Shown: positions 23,223 through 35,370, counted from the first letter of the stretch. The stretch is 64,000 nucleotides of DNA from Symbiodinium natans (GCA_905221605.1 CAJNDS010000721.1:17132-81131), one strand, 5' to 3'. Numbers and translations are program-made. Notes: generated from the sequence alone by a model not told the origin.

Positions 23223-25789
23223 CGCCTGATCCGTTAAGTAGGGCTCAGTGGCTCAGGGTTTTGGGGGTTCGGGTGTAGGGTTTTAGCTCTAGTGTACCTC
23301 AATTGAGCATCCCAAAAAGGGTTCCCTTGCTATTCTAGGAACTCGTCTTCGAGGTGTGGTGTTTGAGGCTCCAGGCTCGACCCTGAATCCCAAACCAATA
23401 CCTAAATCCCATCGGGGTAGGGCTACCCCAACCCATAAACTGCTTACCCTACGAGTACAACCATCAAAGGGCCATGACGGAGTCCTTTGTTTGAGGGCTC
23501 GGGATAGGCCTAAACCCTAAGCCCTAAACCCCACAAGGCCCTCCTTCCCAAAAAACAACCCGACATCCAAAGGGTCACGAGGCCCCCTCAAAACCCTGAA
23601 CCGTATCAGAGTTTAGGGTTTAGGGTTAAGGAAGGCCCTGGTCGGGTGCCTTGCTGGAAGGGGATCCTCCCCTTTTAGAGGTGTAGATCAGAAGCCCTTG
23701 ATGCTTGAAAAACCCTAAACCCTAAACCCTAAACCCTAAACCCTACTAAACCCTAAGCAACCCTCCATTTCAAGCATTCGGAGTTGGAGCTCTTATACTG
23801 GGTTTTGGGTTTAGGGCCCAAGGTTGAGTAAGGTTTAGCTTCGGGTTTAGGGCTTAGGGCTTAGGGCTTAGGGCTTAGGGCTTAGGGCTTAGGGTTTAGG
23901 GCTTAGGGCTTAGGGGTTGTTAAGGCTTAGGGTTTAGGGTTAGACAGTTAGACCCTGAACCCCAAACACGAAACGCTACGGGGGAACCAAACTCCCAGAA
24001 AGGAAGGGAAAGGGAAGCGCGGGCGGTTTAGGTAGGGAATTTAGGGTTTAGGGTTTAGGGTTTAGGGGAGTAAAGGTAATAGAAGTCTAGGGTTTTTCGG
24101 TGCTTAGGGCTTGGTAACCAGGGTACCCAAGCATGAGTGCCGGCAAGTTGCAAGAAATCGCCTCAGCTGCCAGTAGGTTGCACGACGCCCCACGCCCAAG
24201 CCCTGAAGCCTATAGCCCTGAGACGCAGACCCTAAACCCGTAAATCGGTCTAAGCCCTACACCCTAAACCCTAAACCCTAAACCCTAACCCCTAAGCCCT
24301 AAACCCTAAGCCCCAAGCCCTAAGCCCTAAGCCCTAAACCCTAAACCTGAAACCCTAAACCCAACTCGAACCGGTGGCAAGCGTAATGTTCCGCCGGCCG
24401 AGAAGTCCCCGATTCAAGAGGCGAGACTCGAGGGTCCATCAGCGGTGCATTGACTTAAGGAGGGGATTCATAGGAGGGAGCTTACCGGATTTAGGGTTTA
24501 GGGTTTAGGTTGTAGGGTTTAGGGTTAACCCACTTAGGGTTTGAGGTTTAGGGTTTAAGGAAGCCCGGTGGCGTCGAGTCGGGGCTTTCGTTTGGGCAAC
24601 TTAGGCATACAGGAACTACGTCGTGAGCTTGTCTCTACCATAAGTGGGGAATCGGTGAAAACAATAAGGGGGTGGAGGAATTGTACCCATTTCTAAAAAC
24701 TTTAAAGGCTGGCCTAACGTTCGGAAACCTAAGCCCAAAACCCCGTATTGCTTACCACTTTGCCTTACTTTTCCCATCTACTACCAGGATATAATTGCGA
24801 TTTGGCCGCCGTAAAACCCTAAACCCTAAACCCTCAACCCCAAACCCTAAACCCTAAACCCCAAACCCTAAACCCCAAACCCCAAATCCCTAGCCCTAAA
24901 CCCCAAACCCCAAAGCCCAGCATCCGCGGATGCCTGGCCTAGAGCGACATCACGTCTTCTTTCTGGACATAGGCGTCACCAGACTCCGGAACTGCCAGCC
25001 ATCTCACCCCCGAGGGCCCGCATGGATTTGCTTGGGCCGAGAGCAGGAGAAGGCGCTCAACCCTAAACCCTAAACTCCAAACCCTAAACCCTAAACCCTA
25101 AACCCCAAACCCCAAACCCTAAACTCCAAACCGTATCGTCCTCGTCCCAAGCCATGGCTGCAAGCCGTGCCCTTGCGGCACCCTTTGGCTGCTCGACGCG
25201 GCCACCCTCGACCCCCGGTTTAGGGTTTAGGGTTTAGGGTTTGGGGTTTAGGGTTTAGGGTATGGGGTTTAGGGTTTAGGGTTTAGGGTTTAGGGTTTAG
25301 GGTCTGTCCACCCGAAGCATGCAAGCTGAAGGGACTCCGCGATCTGCGACCATGGGCCCTTACGCAAACAGCCACCTGAAACTTCTGGTTGAAAGCCCTA
25401 AGGGCTTATATAGGGTTTAGGGTTTAGGGTTTAGGGTTTAGGGTTTAGGGTTTAGGGCATCACACTAATGAATTCCATAGAAGGCTAGTGCAACTCGTAC
25501 CCTAAGCCCCAACGTCGGGCTGCGTGCCAACAGACTGCTCCAAAAGGCCCAGGAATGCCCAGCCCTACTCTCAAAAAGCTTTAGGGCTTAGGGCTTAGGG
25601 CTTAGGGTTTAGGGTTTAGGGTTTAGGGTTTAGGGATTAGGGCTTAGGGTTTAGGGTTTAGATCCACAAAAAGTCGACTCCCTTACAATGAGGACCCCCA
25701 ATAATGGCACCCCCAACTTCGGAAGCCCACACAGTCCCTTGCCCTTCATGGCTTGGCTGCACCTGGGAGGCTACAAACAAAATGTTCAG

Positions 25790-25940
25790 CCGCCTTAAAA
25801 CTAAGAAACCCAACAAGCCCAAAAAGGCTAAGGATCTAAAGTTACCTAGGAGGGTAGCTATAAATTAAATTTTCAGCACCCTTACTAAGAAACCCAATAA
25901 GCCCAAAAAGGCTAAGGATCTAAAGTTACAGTGAAGCACC
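25790..25940 (+). repeat. Repeat family D, two tandem copies
   Basis: GCTAAGGATCTAAAGTTAC occurs at the end of each of two adjacent units of about 75 bases, both with AACCCAA(C/T)AAGCCCAAAAAG before it. The second unit ends CAGTGAAGCACCACAAAG, like copy 1 (CAGTAAAGTATCACAAAG). Confidence 0.8.
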
Positions 25941-26466
25941 ACAAAGATCGCGTCCGTGCGGCTGTAGGTGAGCTGAGGTTGGGGGCCGTCCGCGGTGTAG
26001 TCACCTGCCGGGTCCGAGAGATTGCTGCCAAGAGGTTCATGGTAACTGTGCGCCCCCAAACCTCTGGTACGTAAGGACCCTAAACCCTAAACCCTAAGTC
26101 ATTGTGCTCCCCACACCTTCAACCGTAAACCTTTAAACCCTAGTGGACACCACCCTAGAACCCTAAACCCCAAACCCTAACTAAACCCTAAACCCTAAAC
26201 CTTAAACCCTAAGCCTCGAGCCCGAAACACCTTAAACCCGAAACTAAGTGGGGTGAGACGTCTACTCACGATGTTCTTTTCAAGCAAGGTTCCTGGGCCC
26301 ACCAGCCATAACCCCGACAACTCTCAAATCAAGGGGTATAGGAGGGGACCCCTAGACGGAACCCTTCATCTTATTCCCCTATATAGCCCCTATATAACCT
26401 TGATCTATCCCTTCTATCGTCCCTAGATACCTAAGTAGCCCCCAGTAACCCCCAAAGATCCCTTCA

Positions 26467-26623
26467 GGGTCCTCCTTGAATCCCTTGACTCAACCCTAAA
26501 CCCTAAACCCTATACCCTAAACCCTAAACCCTAAACCCTAAAACTTCAACGCTAAACCCTGAATCCTAAACCTGAACCCCTTAAGGTCCCCTACAAGGGT
26601 CCCTCCTTGAGTCCCTGGATCAA
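26467..26623 (+). repeat. 27-bp imperfect direct repeat flanking an array
   Basis: The segment 26467-26493 (GGGTCCTCCTTGAATCCC then TTGACTCAA) recurs at 26597-26623 (GGGTCCCTCCTTGAGTCCC then TGGATCAA) with a few differences. The CCCTAAA array 26494-26575 lies between them. Confidence 0.75.
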
Positions 26624-26918
26624 TTCGGCACCAAGCCTGCGTCCGCAGGCTGGGCAGTGGTATCCTCACCTCATCAGCTCTTAGGGTTTAGGGTTAATAG
26701 TTTATAGGGTTGAGGGTTTAGGGTTAGGGTTTAGGGCTAGGGTTTAGGGTTGAAGTTTTACGGTTCAAGGTTTGGGGTTAAAGTTTTAGGATTAGGGGTT
26801 TAGGGACCTTAAACCCTAAACGCTGATCAAGGCCTGCGCAAATCCCCTAAAACCCTTCCCCGAACCACAAGCCCTAAGAACCCTAAACCCTCAAACCCCT
26901 GAAAACCCTAAACCCTAA

Positions 26919-27080
26919 CCCCTAAACCCCTAAACCCCTAAACCCCTAAACCCCTAAACCCCTAAACCCCTAAACCCCTAAACCCCTAAACCCCTAAACC
27001 CCTAAACCCCTAAACTCCCCCAAACCCCGAAACCCCTACACCCCTAAACCCCTAAACCCCTAAAGCCCTAAACCCCTAAA
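26919..27080 (+). repeat. (CCCCTAAA)n array
   Basis: About 20 octamer units carry one extra C relative to the telomere heptamer, with a few substitutions (CCCCCAAA, CCCCGAAA, CCCCTACA). The local uniformity implies amplification of a mutated unit rather than independent errors. Confidence 0.9.
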
Positions 27081-27912
27081 CTCTCAGAGCCCAGTCTGCT
27101 GCAGGAGATCTTGTGACGGGTTGTCCCGAGATGTTCTGCTGCCGTTCTGTCACGAGAACAGGGGGGTCTAGAGTCTGGGGTTTGAGACGCCTTTTTGGGG
27201 CAAAAGAACCCTAAGACTCAAACACCCAAACTCCCGAAACCTCCCGAAACCCAGGACTGTAAACCCTAAACCCTAAACCCAGAACTTTAAACCCTAAACT
27301 GTGAAGCTTCTGGTCTGAGTCTTCAAAACCCCTAGCACCCCGAAAGCCCCGAACCCCTGTAGCACCCCGAAAACGCCGAAGCCCCAGAGCCCACAAACCC
27401 TAAATCCCAAGCTAGAAGACCTCACACAAAAACCGGCAAACCCTGACTCCTAAACTCCACAATGGCCTCAAATCGCCTAAACCCTACACCCTAAACCCTA
27501 AAACCCTGAAACCCTAAACCCAAACCTTAAACCTCAAACTCCCCCAAAAAGACCTCAATGTTTCATTAAAGTGAGGTGCCGCCTGCCCCAGTGCGCGAAG
27601 GCAATGCCGCCTCGAAGGCCTTTTGGCGGAGTTCGCGCTCGGGGCTTCTTTGGGTTTAGGGTTTAGGGCTATTAAGGTTTAGGGTTAAGGGTTAAAGGTT
27701 TAGGGTTCAGGGTTCAGGGTTCAGGGTTTAGGGTTTAGGGTTTAGGGTCTACGCTCCCGAATCGAACTCTTGCGATTTCTTGGGGTGGCCAGGCCTCTTT
27801 TGCTTTAGGCTTCCGGGCTTCTAGCAGCTGTCTAGGGGTTCTACCTTGGACCCTTAAGGTTGTACCCTTGGGTTTTAGGGTCCTTTGTTAAGGATCCCTA
27901 ACGGATTATAAG

Positions 27913-27987
27913 GGCCATATTAGGAGTATATTAAGGGGAACCTTTAGGGGTACAACCTTAGGGCTACGAGTCTTAATCCCTTGAAGC
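27913..27987 (+). repeat. Repeat family L, uninterrupted copy
   Basis: A contiguous copy: CCATATTAGGAGTATATTAA, GGGGAACCTTTAGGGGTACA, ACCTTAGGGCTACGAGTCTT, AATCCC. It serves as the empty-site reference for 18185-18328. Confidence 0.75.
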
Positions 27988-28033
27988 TGTGTCCCGGGTT
28001 GCCCCCAGCAACCCTAAACCCTGAACCCTCTTG

Positions 28034-28129
28034 GTAGCCCAGTAGCCATATCATAATAAGGGCACCCTTTTTGGGGTTGGTTTCCTTATAAGGGAACCCA
28101 GAAACAAAAAAGGGTAAAGCGTACTTGGT
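28034..28129. mobile_element. MITE-like element, family F copy 1
   Basis: The left end TAGCCCAGTAGCCATATCAT and the right end TTGGTAGCCC bracket GGGCACCCTTTTTGGGGTTG and a CCTTATAAGGGAACC palindrome. It is related to 33105-33194, 48085-48194 and 52499-52653. Confidence 0.6.
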
Positions 28130-29926
28130 AGCCCCGAACCCTTTAAGGAATCCTCACCCTCAAACCCTAATTCTAAATCCATTGTTGTTTGATAGGGCTC
28201 TTAAGGAATCTTCGCGCTAAGCCCTAGACCATTTTTGCACAATAGGGTTTTTGAGGAGTCCTCACCCCTAAACTCTAAACCCCAAACTTGTTGTTTAATA
28301 GGCGTTGTGAGGGACACCTGGCTACTAAAGAAAGGAAAAGCGAACTAACTCCTGAGCTTCCTTTCTCATGGGCTGAAGAGATCACAAGAGCCTTACCCTG
28401 AACCCTATACCCTGAACCCTAAATCGAAACCCTTAACCCGAAACCCTAAACCCGAAACCCTTTGCATGTGGGGGTCTCGGGCTTAGGTGTTTGGGGTTTA
28501 GGGTTGAGCCTTATCCCTAAACCCTAGCCCTAAACCCTATACCGCCAGACAAAAACCCTAACATAAGAATCTTTAGGGCCTTGGGGGAGGCGTAGTTTAG
28601 GGTTTCGGCGTTTGAGGTTGGCTTCTTAGCGGTCCCGCATAAGTGCTGTTTAGGGTGCAGCTGAGACTTCGGGGTTTAGGGTAGGAGGAAATGCAGGAAA
28701 TGCGACCATGTCCTGACGGAGATGACATTAAAGCATGCACGCGAAAGATCATTGTCTTCCGCAAAGTCGCCAACTCCAGCTGGTACCAAGATTTAGAAGC
28801 CGCAGCCAATGAGATACAACACGGAAGCGAGCGTTGAAGAAAACATCCTCGCACACAACCAGGAGCAGGCGGCATTGGAGCAGCGAGTCTGCTCTGTGTT
28901 TGGGGGAGGCCCTCATCCTAGCTTGAAGGTCCCGCCAATGGCGTGGGATGAACCCAAAGGCCACCCCAAGTGAGTCTCCAGAAAGACGACCTCACACCTT
29001 CAAGCGTCGCAAAAAATCGGATTTGGTCCGGCTTCTGAAAAGCAGATTCCTAACTGCGCGCTCTTCCAACCACTGAACAATTGCTCCATTGCATAGGACG
29101 ACTCGTTCGGCTTCGGGATTTAGGGGCTTAGGGGTTGGGGGATGAGTGAGGCTTGGGGTTTAGGGGTTGGTGGTTTGTGCTGTGTCCCTCAACGGCCCCC
29201 GAAAGCCAAACCACCGAACCTTTCGAAGGCCCGAAGTCTCAGGGTTTATGAACAACCTTAGAGTTTAGGGTTTAGGGTTTAGGGCTTAGGGTTCAGGGTT
29301 TAGGGTGCGAAGGGTTGAACGTTCAAGTAGGTCCCATAAACCCTAAGCTCCCCTCCAATCCCTGCACCACAGAAGGCATAAACCCTACAAACCCTAAACC
29401 ACACAAAACCCAAAAGCCTCAACCACCATCTTCAAAAACATCAACTAACCCTAAACCCTAAACCCTAAACGCTAAACCCTAAACCCTAAAGCCTAAACCC
29501 TGAACCCTTCCAAGGCTGGCCACCGGAACCCGGCTGGAGTTCCCGGACCTTGCTTTCAAAACTCTGGGGGTGTAGGGGATTTGGAGCTTAGGGCTTAGGT
29601 ATAGGGTTTAGGGTTCAGGGTTTCGGGTTTAGCCAGGGTCTAGGGTTTAGGGTTTAGGGAACTCTAAAACCGTAAGCCCTGAACAAGCCACGAAACCCCT
29701 GTATGAACTCTCCGCCGCAAAGGCATCCCGCGCTGAGCTTGAAAGCTTCAAGCGCTTGAAGGGAGCCCTAACCCTAAACCCCAAACCCTGCTAAACCCTA
29801 AACCCGAAACCCTATACTGGTGGGAACGGGAAGCCCAAACTCCTGACAGCGGAACGAGCGTGAGTTGCAAGACAATGAATGCTGCATACCCGAACTAAAC
29901 GCTAAAAAAACTCTAAGCCCTATAAA

Positions 29927-30041
29927 CTAGACCCAAGCGTAACCTAGGAATAAAAAGGGTGACGCCCTCTTTGGTTTTAAGGGGGTGATAAGTTAACCTA
30001 AACCCTTAAAAAAGGGAATACGGGCCTACTCTAGGTCCTAG
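29927..30041. mobile_element. MITE-like element, family E copy 1
   Basis: The left end CTAGACCCAAGCGTAACCTA and the right end GCCTACTCTAGGTCCTAG are imperfect inverted repeats. The interior GGTTTTAAGGGGGTGATAAG and CCTTAAAAAAGGGAATA is shared with 38134-38243, 50126-50230, 51562-51674, 55006-55091 and 55342-55456. Confidence 0.7.
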
Positions 30042-30427
30042 ACTCTAAACCCTGTAAATCTTCTGAACGCAAAAACCTTTCCAAGCCCTCTACACCCTCT
30101 AAACCCCGAAACCCTCACAGGGTTCAGGGTTCAGGGTTCAGGGCTTAGGGGCAGGGTTTAGGTTCAGGGTTCAGGGTTTAGAATCTAGGGTTCAGGGTTT
30201 AGGGTCTAGGTTTAGAATTTGGGGTTCAGGGTTAGGGTTTAGGGTTTCGGGTTTACGGCCCAGGGATCGAATCCCAAGTTGAGCGCGAAACCCTAAACTC
30301 TAAACCCTAAACCCTAAACTCTAAACCCTAAACCCTGAACCCTAAACGCTAAACCCTAAACCCTAAACCCGCCAAGTTGCACTACCGAGTTCGACACAGA
30401 CGAAGAATCCTCACCAGCATCCCAAAG

Positions 30428-30555
30428 ATAATGGACCTCCAGGTGTAGTTTTGTAGTTTCGTAGGGTTTGGGGTCTGGGGTTTAGGGTTTAGGGTTTAGG
30501 GTTTAGGGTTTAGGGTTTAGGGTTTAGGGAGACAATGGACTTCCAAGTTTAGTTT
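30428..30555 (+). repeat. 24-bp imperfect direct repeat flanking an array
   Basis: ATAATGGACCTCCAGGTGTA with GTTT (30428-30451) and ACAATGGACTTCCAAGTTTA with GTTT (30532-30555) match at 20 of 24 bases. The TTTAGGG array 30478-30530 lies between them and abuts the second copy. Confidence 0.8.
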
Positions 30556-30562
30556 CTAGGTT

Positions 30563-30658
30563 GGGGTTCCCCCTCATACTAACAGTCCTTAATCGGGATT
30601 ACAGTACCCCCTATCATAATCCCTTTTAAGGACTGTTAGTATGAGGAGGAACATCCCG
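30563..30658. mobile_element. MITE-like element, family B copy 1
   Basis: The left arm CCCTCATACTAACAGTCCTT pairs with the right arm AAGGACTGTTAGTATGAGGA. The interior is CGGGATTACAGTACCCCCTA and TCATAATCCC. It folds into one long hairpin of about 96 bases. Confidence 0.85.
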
Positions 30659-31212
30659 ATTCTTAGGGGCTAAGGTTTCAGGTTTAGGGTTTCGGTTTTA
30701 GGGCTAGAAAGCCGCAACCCTAAACACAAACATAGGGTGAACGGTTAGGAGGGGTCTCGGGTCTTAGGGTTTCGGTGAGGGTTCTGGATTTGTGGGTTTT
30801 AGGGCTTGGGGTTTGAGGATTTTGGTCTTAGGGTAGTTGCATGGTCCATGAAGATGGTATATTGGGGTTTGAGGGGTCCACGGTATCATATTGGGGTTTA
30901 GGACTTAGGCTTACTTTGAGTAGAGCCGAGGCGACAAAAACTGAAGCGCGGCCAGACAACAAGTACTAACACATGGGTAGTTCTCTCCTTTTGGAGTCCT
31001 TCTTGCAAGGATGCCGTACTATGTATGACCGCGAATCGCAGTTCGCCCGTTTCCCCCCCCACCCCATCCTCAACCCTAAACCCTAAAGCCTAAACCCTCA
31101 ACCCGCAACCCTCAACCCTAAACCCTGAACTTTTCAAACACCACAGCTGGGGTGGCAGAGCTTGAGGGGGGATCCGGCGCTCTGCTCACGACCCAAACTT
31201 GGACAACCACCC

Positions 31213-31403
31213 CTACTGGGAGGTTCATGGTACTTATTAAAAAAAAAAACATAACTGTACTTAAAGGGTTTAGGGTTTAGGGTTTAGGGTTTAGGAGAAC
31301 GGTACTTATAGCCCACTTACAAGCCCCTTAAGTGCACTAAGATGGTTATAAGTACAGTTATGAGTACAGTTACAATTGGTTAATAAGTACCATGAACCTC
31401 CAT
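31213..31403. mobile_element. MITE-like element, family A copy 2, with internal telomeric array
   Basis: The ends CTACTGGGAGGTTCATGGTA and TACCATGAACCTCCATGTA are inverted repeats shared with 18628-18738. Inside, four TTTAGGG units occupy about 31267-31295, a feature the shorter copy lacks. A poly-A run lies near 31239-31249. Confidence 0.75.
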
Positions 31404-33104
31404 GTACCTTGTGTCAGATAAGGAAGGCGCGTGTTGCCCAGATTGTACAGCAAAGTGTGACATAAACGAATGGCATATTGAGGTTGCATTGTTAGAAATT
31501 GTTCATAACATTCTCTCTATTCACCACACAAAAAAATGGTACAGCGTTTTTGGTGCCACCTGCACGCACCAAAACATGGCTCTTTTTAAATAAACGGAAT
31601 GACTGAACAATCATCTGAATTGTCAAACACAATCATACTTAACCTCTTGATCAACCATTTATACTCAAGCCTGAACAACAACCCCCCAAGTGGGGGTGTC
31701 AAGTTTAGGGTTTAGGGTTTAGGGTTTAGGGTTTAGGGTTTAGGGTTTAGGGTTTAGGGTCTTGCTACGGGCCATGCCCTGACACTGGCGGCAAAGCTCA
31801 AAACTAAAGCTGGCAAGCCAGTTCATCTCATAACCGGTTTCAAGGCAAATTGTCTGAGCGTGTAACATAACCATCGCAATGCCTAAACACTAAGCCCTAA
31901 ACTCTAAACTCTAGACCCGACACCCAAAAAACGTAGAAAAAGAACTTCGGCCGCCAGTCTCTGTGGCAAAGGGTACTTTGGAGGGTCGTGGTGGCAGACC
32001 CTAAACCCTAAAGCCTAAAACCTAAACCCTAAACCTGCAGCCCCCGACCCAACCGAACGCCGCGAAACCCTAAATATCTGACACTCCGAATCCGAATTCA
32101 CCCTCAGCCCAAAACCTGAAGCCTAGAAGGGCTTAGGTTTAAGGTTTAGGGTTTAGGGGTTAGGGGTTTAGGGTTTAAGGGTTTAGGGTTTAGGGTTTAA
32201 GGTTTAGGGTTCAGGGTTTAGGGGTTTAGGGGTTTAGGGGTTGCAGACCTTCATCCGAATCCCCAACGTCCAGGTCTCTTTATGCCTTTGTGCAACACAA
32301 CAAGCTCGACGGCCCTGGTTTGCTCAGCGCCTTACGCACTTGAACTTGGGATCGTGCTATGTGGACACGAGAACTAAGGACATACAGTGTACCCCTAAAC
32401 CCTAAACCCTAAACCCTAAACCCTGAACCCTAATCCCTAAACCCTAAACCCTAACCCCTAAACCCTAAACCCTAAACCCCAAGGGAATATCTGGGTTTAG
32501 GGTTTGGATTCCCTTCTGGGTCGAAGTGGCATACGGATACATGGATCCTTCGGGCAGACTTCCAAGTCTTGCTGGTAAATCGCCATATATGGGTTTAGGG
32601 TTTAGCAAGGAATTTCTAGGTAGAAGGTGAACAAACGGTCGACGGTTCAGGGTTAAGGGTTAAGGGTTTGAGACGCAAGAGTGCCCTCACCTGTAAACCC
32701 TAAACCCTAAACCCTACACCCTAAACCCTAAACCCGAAACCCTAAACCCTAAACCCTAAACCCTAAACCCCAGAACAAGCTGTGAACCCCTTCGGCCTTC
32801 GTGGAGACAACAGGTTGTGGCGCTGGCCAAATGAGCGGTAGCGAAGAGTGCGACTGCGACTGCGATTGGACCGAAGAGATGTCCTGTCGGGTTTAGGGTT
32901 TAGGGTTTAGGGTTTAGGGTTTAGGGTTTAGGGTTTAGGGTTTAGGGTTAAGGTTTAAGGTTTAAGGTTTAGGGTCACTAGAACCCAGAGTAGGCCCTTA
33001 TTTCCCCCTTTTCTTCGGGTTTAGGCCCCTCATAAAGGGCGCCCTGGTCATTCCGAGGTTCCTATAGAACTACACAAGTGTTTAGGGCTCATGGCAGCGC
33101 AGTC

Positions 33105-33194
33105 ATATTGACATAAGGGCACCCTTTCTGGGATTGGTTTCTTGAAAAGGGAACCTTGAAGCAAAAAACAGGAAGGGTACCACTGGGCTGCCAA
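33105..33194. mobile_element. MITE-like element, family F copy 2
   Basis: It shares ATAAGGGCACCCTTTCTGGG, TTGGTTTCTTGAAAAGGGAA and the right end GGTACCACTGGGCTGCCA with copies 1 and 3. The left end is degraded. Confidence 0.55.
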
Positions 33195-33424
33195 GCTTAT
33201 GAGGTTTAGGCTTCAGGGTTTGGGGCCTAGGGATTTCCAGCGGATGGCTGGATGCATGTTTCCTCGGGCCGCGCTGAAAAGGACAGCTCTGCTAGACTCC
33301 TCACTCGAATCCGAATGCCTAGGTTCTCGGGCTGCTGAAGTACTGCATGCGCATGGGTTAGGTAGACAGATGGCACGGGGCTTTCCTGAGCACGCCCGGC
33401 TCAAGAGGACAAGAGGTGCCAGTG

Positions 33425-33584
33425 CCAAAACCCAAAACCCAAAACCCAAAACCCAAAACCCAAAACCCAAAACCCAAAACCCAAAACCCAAAACCCAAAA
33501 CCCAAAACCCAAAACCCAAAACCCAAAACCCAAAACCCAAAACCCAAAACCCAAAACCCAAACCCAAAACCCAAAACCCAAAAC
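33425..33584 (+). repeat. (CCCAAAA)n array
   Basis: About 22 nearly perfect copies of CCCAAAA, a heptamer differing from the telomere unit by T to A. They are followed directly by normal CCCTAAA units (33591-33650). The repetitive peptides in open frames on either strand are artefacts. Confidence 0.95.
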
Positions 33585-34356
33585 CTAACACCCTAAACCC
33601 TAAACCCTAAACCCTAAACCCTAAACCCTAAACCCTAAACCTTAAACCCCAAGCCAGCCTAAGCCCCAAGGTCCAAAGCCAAAAAAAAACCCCCAGTCCT
33701 CGGAGCTATCTTCAGTGGCCTGGGCGTTTGGTGCGTAGAGTTTAGGGTTTAGGGTTTAGGGTTTAGGGTTTAGGGTTTAGGGTGGGTTTAGGGTGGTTGA
33801 GGGTTGAGGGTTGAGGGTTTAGGGTTTAGGGTTGAGGGCATAGGGCTTCGGAGGGCTGTAGGGTTCAGGGTTTAGGGTTTAGGGCTAGGGACGCGAATTT
33901 TGAAGAGATTGGAAAGTGTTGAGCCGAGGACACTGGCTAAGTCCGAAGGCGCTCATGGGTGCGCCGGTTTAGGGCTTACTGAGTTAGTTTTAGGGCTTAG
34001 GAAGTCTTATGATTCGAGGTTTGGGGTGTACATCCTGCAGCCCTACAGCCCCGAACCCTAAAGCCTCGAGCAGAGAATCCATGACCCACATGGTTTGCAT
34101 TGCTTCGAGTTCTCTGAATCATAGGGGTCCCTTACCCAGGAGTTGGAGGCTGCGAAGGCTGTGTCCCACCTGGAACGTCGACATGCTTTCGGTATTGTGT
34201 TCTGTCTTTTTCTGCTCTTTTAAGGGGATGAAGGGGGGGGGGGTCTCTAAGCTTGGGGTACCAGATTGTAAACTTGTACGGTGGACCCTCTAACCCTTAA
34301 CCCTCTAACCCTAAACCCTAAACCCCGAACCCTGAACCCTAAACCATAAACCCTAG

Positions 34357-34536
34357 CCCTAAACCCTAAACCCTAAACCCTAAACCCTAAACCCTAAACC
34401 CTAAACCCTAAACCCTAAACCCTAAACCCTAAACCCTAAACCCTAAACCCTAAACCCTAAACCCTAAACCCTAAACCCTAAACCCTAAACCCTAAACCCT
34501 AAACCCTAAACCCTAAACCCTAAACCCTAAACCCTA
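34357..34536 (+). repeat. Longest perfect CCCTAAA array
   Basis: About 25 consecutive perfect CCCTAAA units (180 bases) follow a degraded leader from 34283. Perfect arrays of this length suggest recent formation or ongoing homogenisation. Confidence 0.95.
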
Positions 34537-34713
34537 CATTAGCCGAAGCAATGGCGGCCTCGTAGTGTTGGAGCTGGCTTTCATCAACCTTGGGTAGCAA
34601 GCCACGTGCAAGAAGAGAGGTTCCGGGTTGAGGGTTTAGGGTTAGGGTTTAGGGTTAAGGGTTTGGAGTTTGGGGTGATAAGGGTTCTTGAGGAAGACCC
34701 TACAGACGCGAAA

Positions 34714-34920
34714 CCCTAAACCCTAAAACCCTAAAACCCCAAAACACCAAAACCCTAAAACCCTAAAACCCCAAAACCCCAAAACCCCGAAACCCTAAAA
34801 CCCTAAAACCCTACTAAAACCCTACTAAAACCCTACTAAAACCCTAAAACCCTACTAAAACCCTACTAAACCTAAAACCCTAAAACCCCAAAACCCTAAA
34901 ACCCTAAAACCCGAAACCAC
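34714..34920 (+). repeat. Compound (CCCTAAAA)n / (CCCTACTAAAA)n array
   Basis: Octamer units CCCTAAAA and CCCCAAAA are interrupted by about five 11-base units CCCTACTAAAA (34808-34870). This is a higher-order telomere-derived repeat. Confidence 0.85.
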
Positions 34921-35370
34921 AACCCCCAAGCCCCAAAGCCTCAAGAGCAGCATTTGGAGGCCTTCAGGTTCGCCTGGTCATGGGCAGTTTTGGGGCTTGG
35001 GCACGCTTTAGGGTTTAGGGTTTAGGGTTTAGGGTTTAAGGTTTGGGGTTTGGGGTTTGGGGTTGGTTTGAAGGGCCGGTTTGAAGCTGAGGGCTTAGGG
35101 TTTAAGGGATTAGGGTCTAGGGCTTACCGTTTCAGGATTCAGGTGTAGGGGTTCGGGACGCCTCGGCTCGCCCTCAACCTCCACCAACAGCGATGGTAAA
35201 CCCTACCTGCAAAAGGAGTGAGGCAGGTCCGCATCGATTTGAAGGTCCCTCGCGGCACATCATGCAAGCCTCGCCGGCTCGTAGCGCAAACATGCAGGTC
35301 AAGGAGAGGAGAACCCTAAACCCTAAACCCTAACCCTAAACCCTAAACCCTAAACCCTAAACCCTAAACC

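Larger units (their letters stand above)
22301..26080. repeat. Telomere-repeat block 7
   Basis: CCCTAAA arrays lie at 22708-22778, 23707-23755, 24260-24362, 24815-24915 and 25060-25132. TTTAGGG arrays lie at 22860-22920, 23838-23942 (GGGCTTA variants), 24044-24065, 24489-24560, 25217-25302, 25415-25458 and 25581-25663. A G run sits at about 22356-22372. The intervals 23220-23700 and 24565-24810 carry no gene I can support. Confidence 0.88.
26081..30540. repeat. Telomere-repeat block 8
   Basis: CCCTAAA arrays lie at 26158-26235, 26494-26575, 27255-27298, 27478-27535, 28400-28462, 29448-29510, 29768-29815 and 30288-30372. TTTAGGG arrays lie at 26683-26800, 27650-27748, 29262-29306, 29595-29660, 30118-30255 and 30478-30530. 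The interval 28680-29100 is array-free and has overlapping short open frames on the minus strand (28597-28964) without a recognisable protein. I see no gene there. Confidence 0.88.

Noticed and set aside
33199-33610. Open frames encoding KPKTQNP-type or GFWVLGF-type repeats
   Set aside because: These are translations of the CCCAAAA array; any frame of a stop-free heptamer array stays open.
34357-34536. A true chromosome end
   Set aside because: The array is only 180 bases long and is followed by 29 kb of further sequence in the same window.
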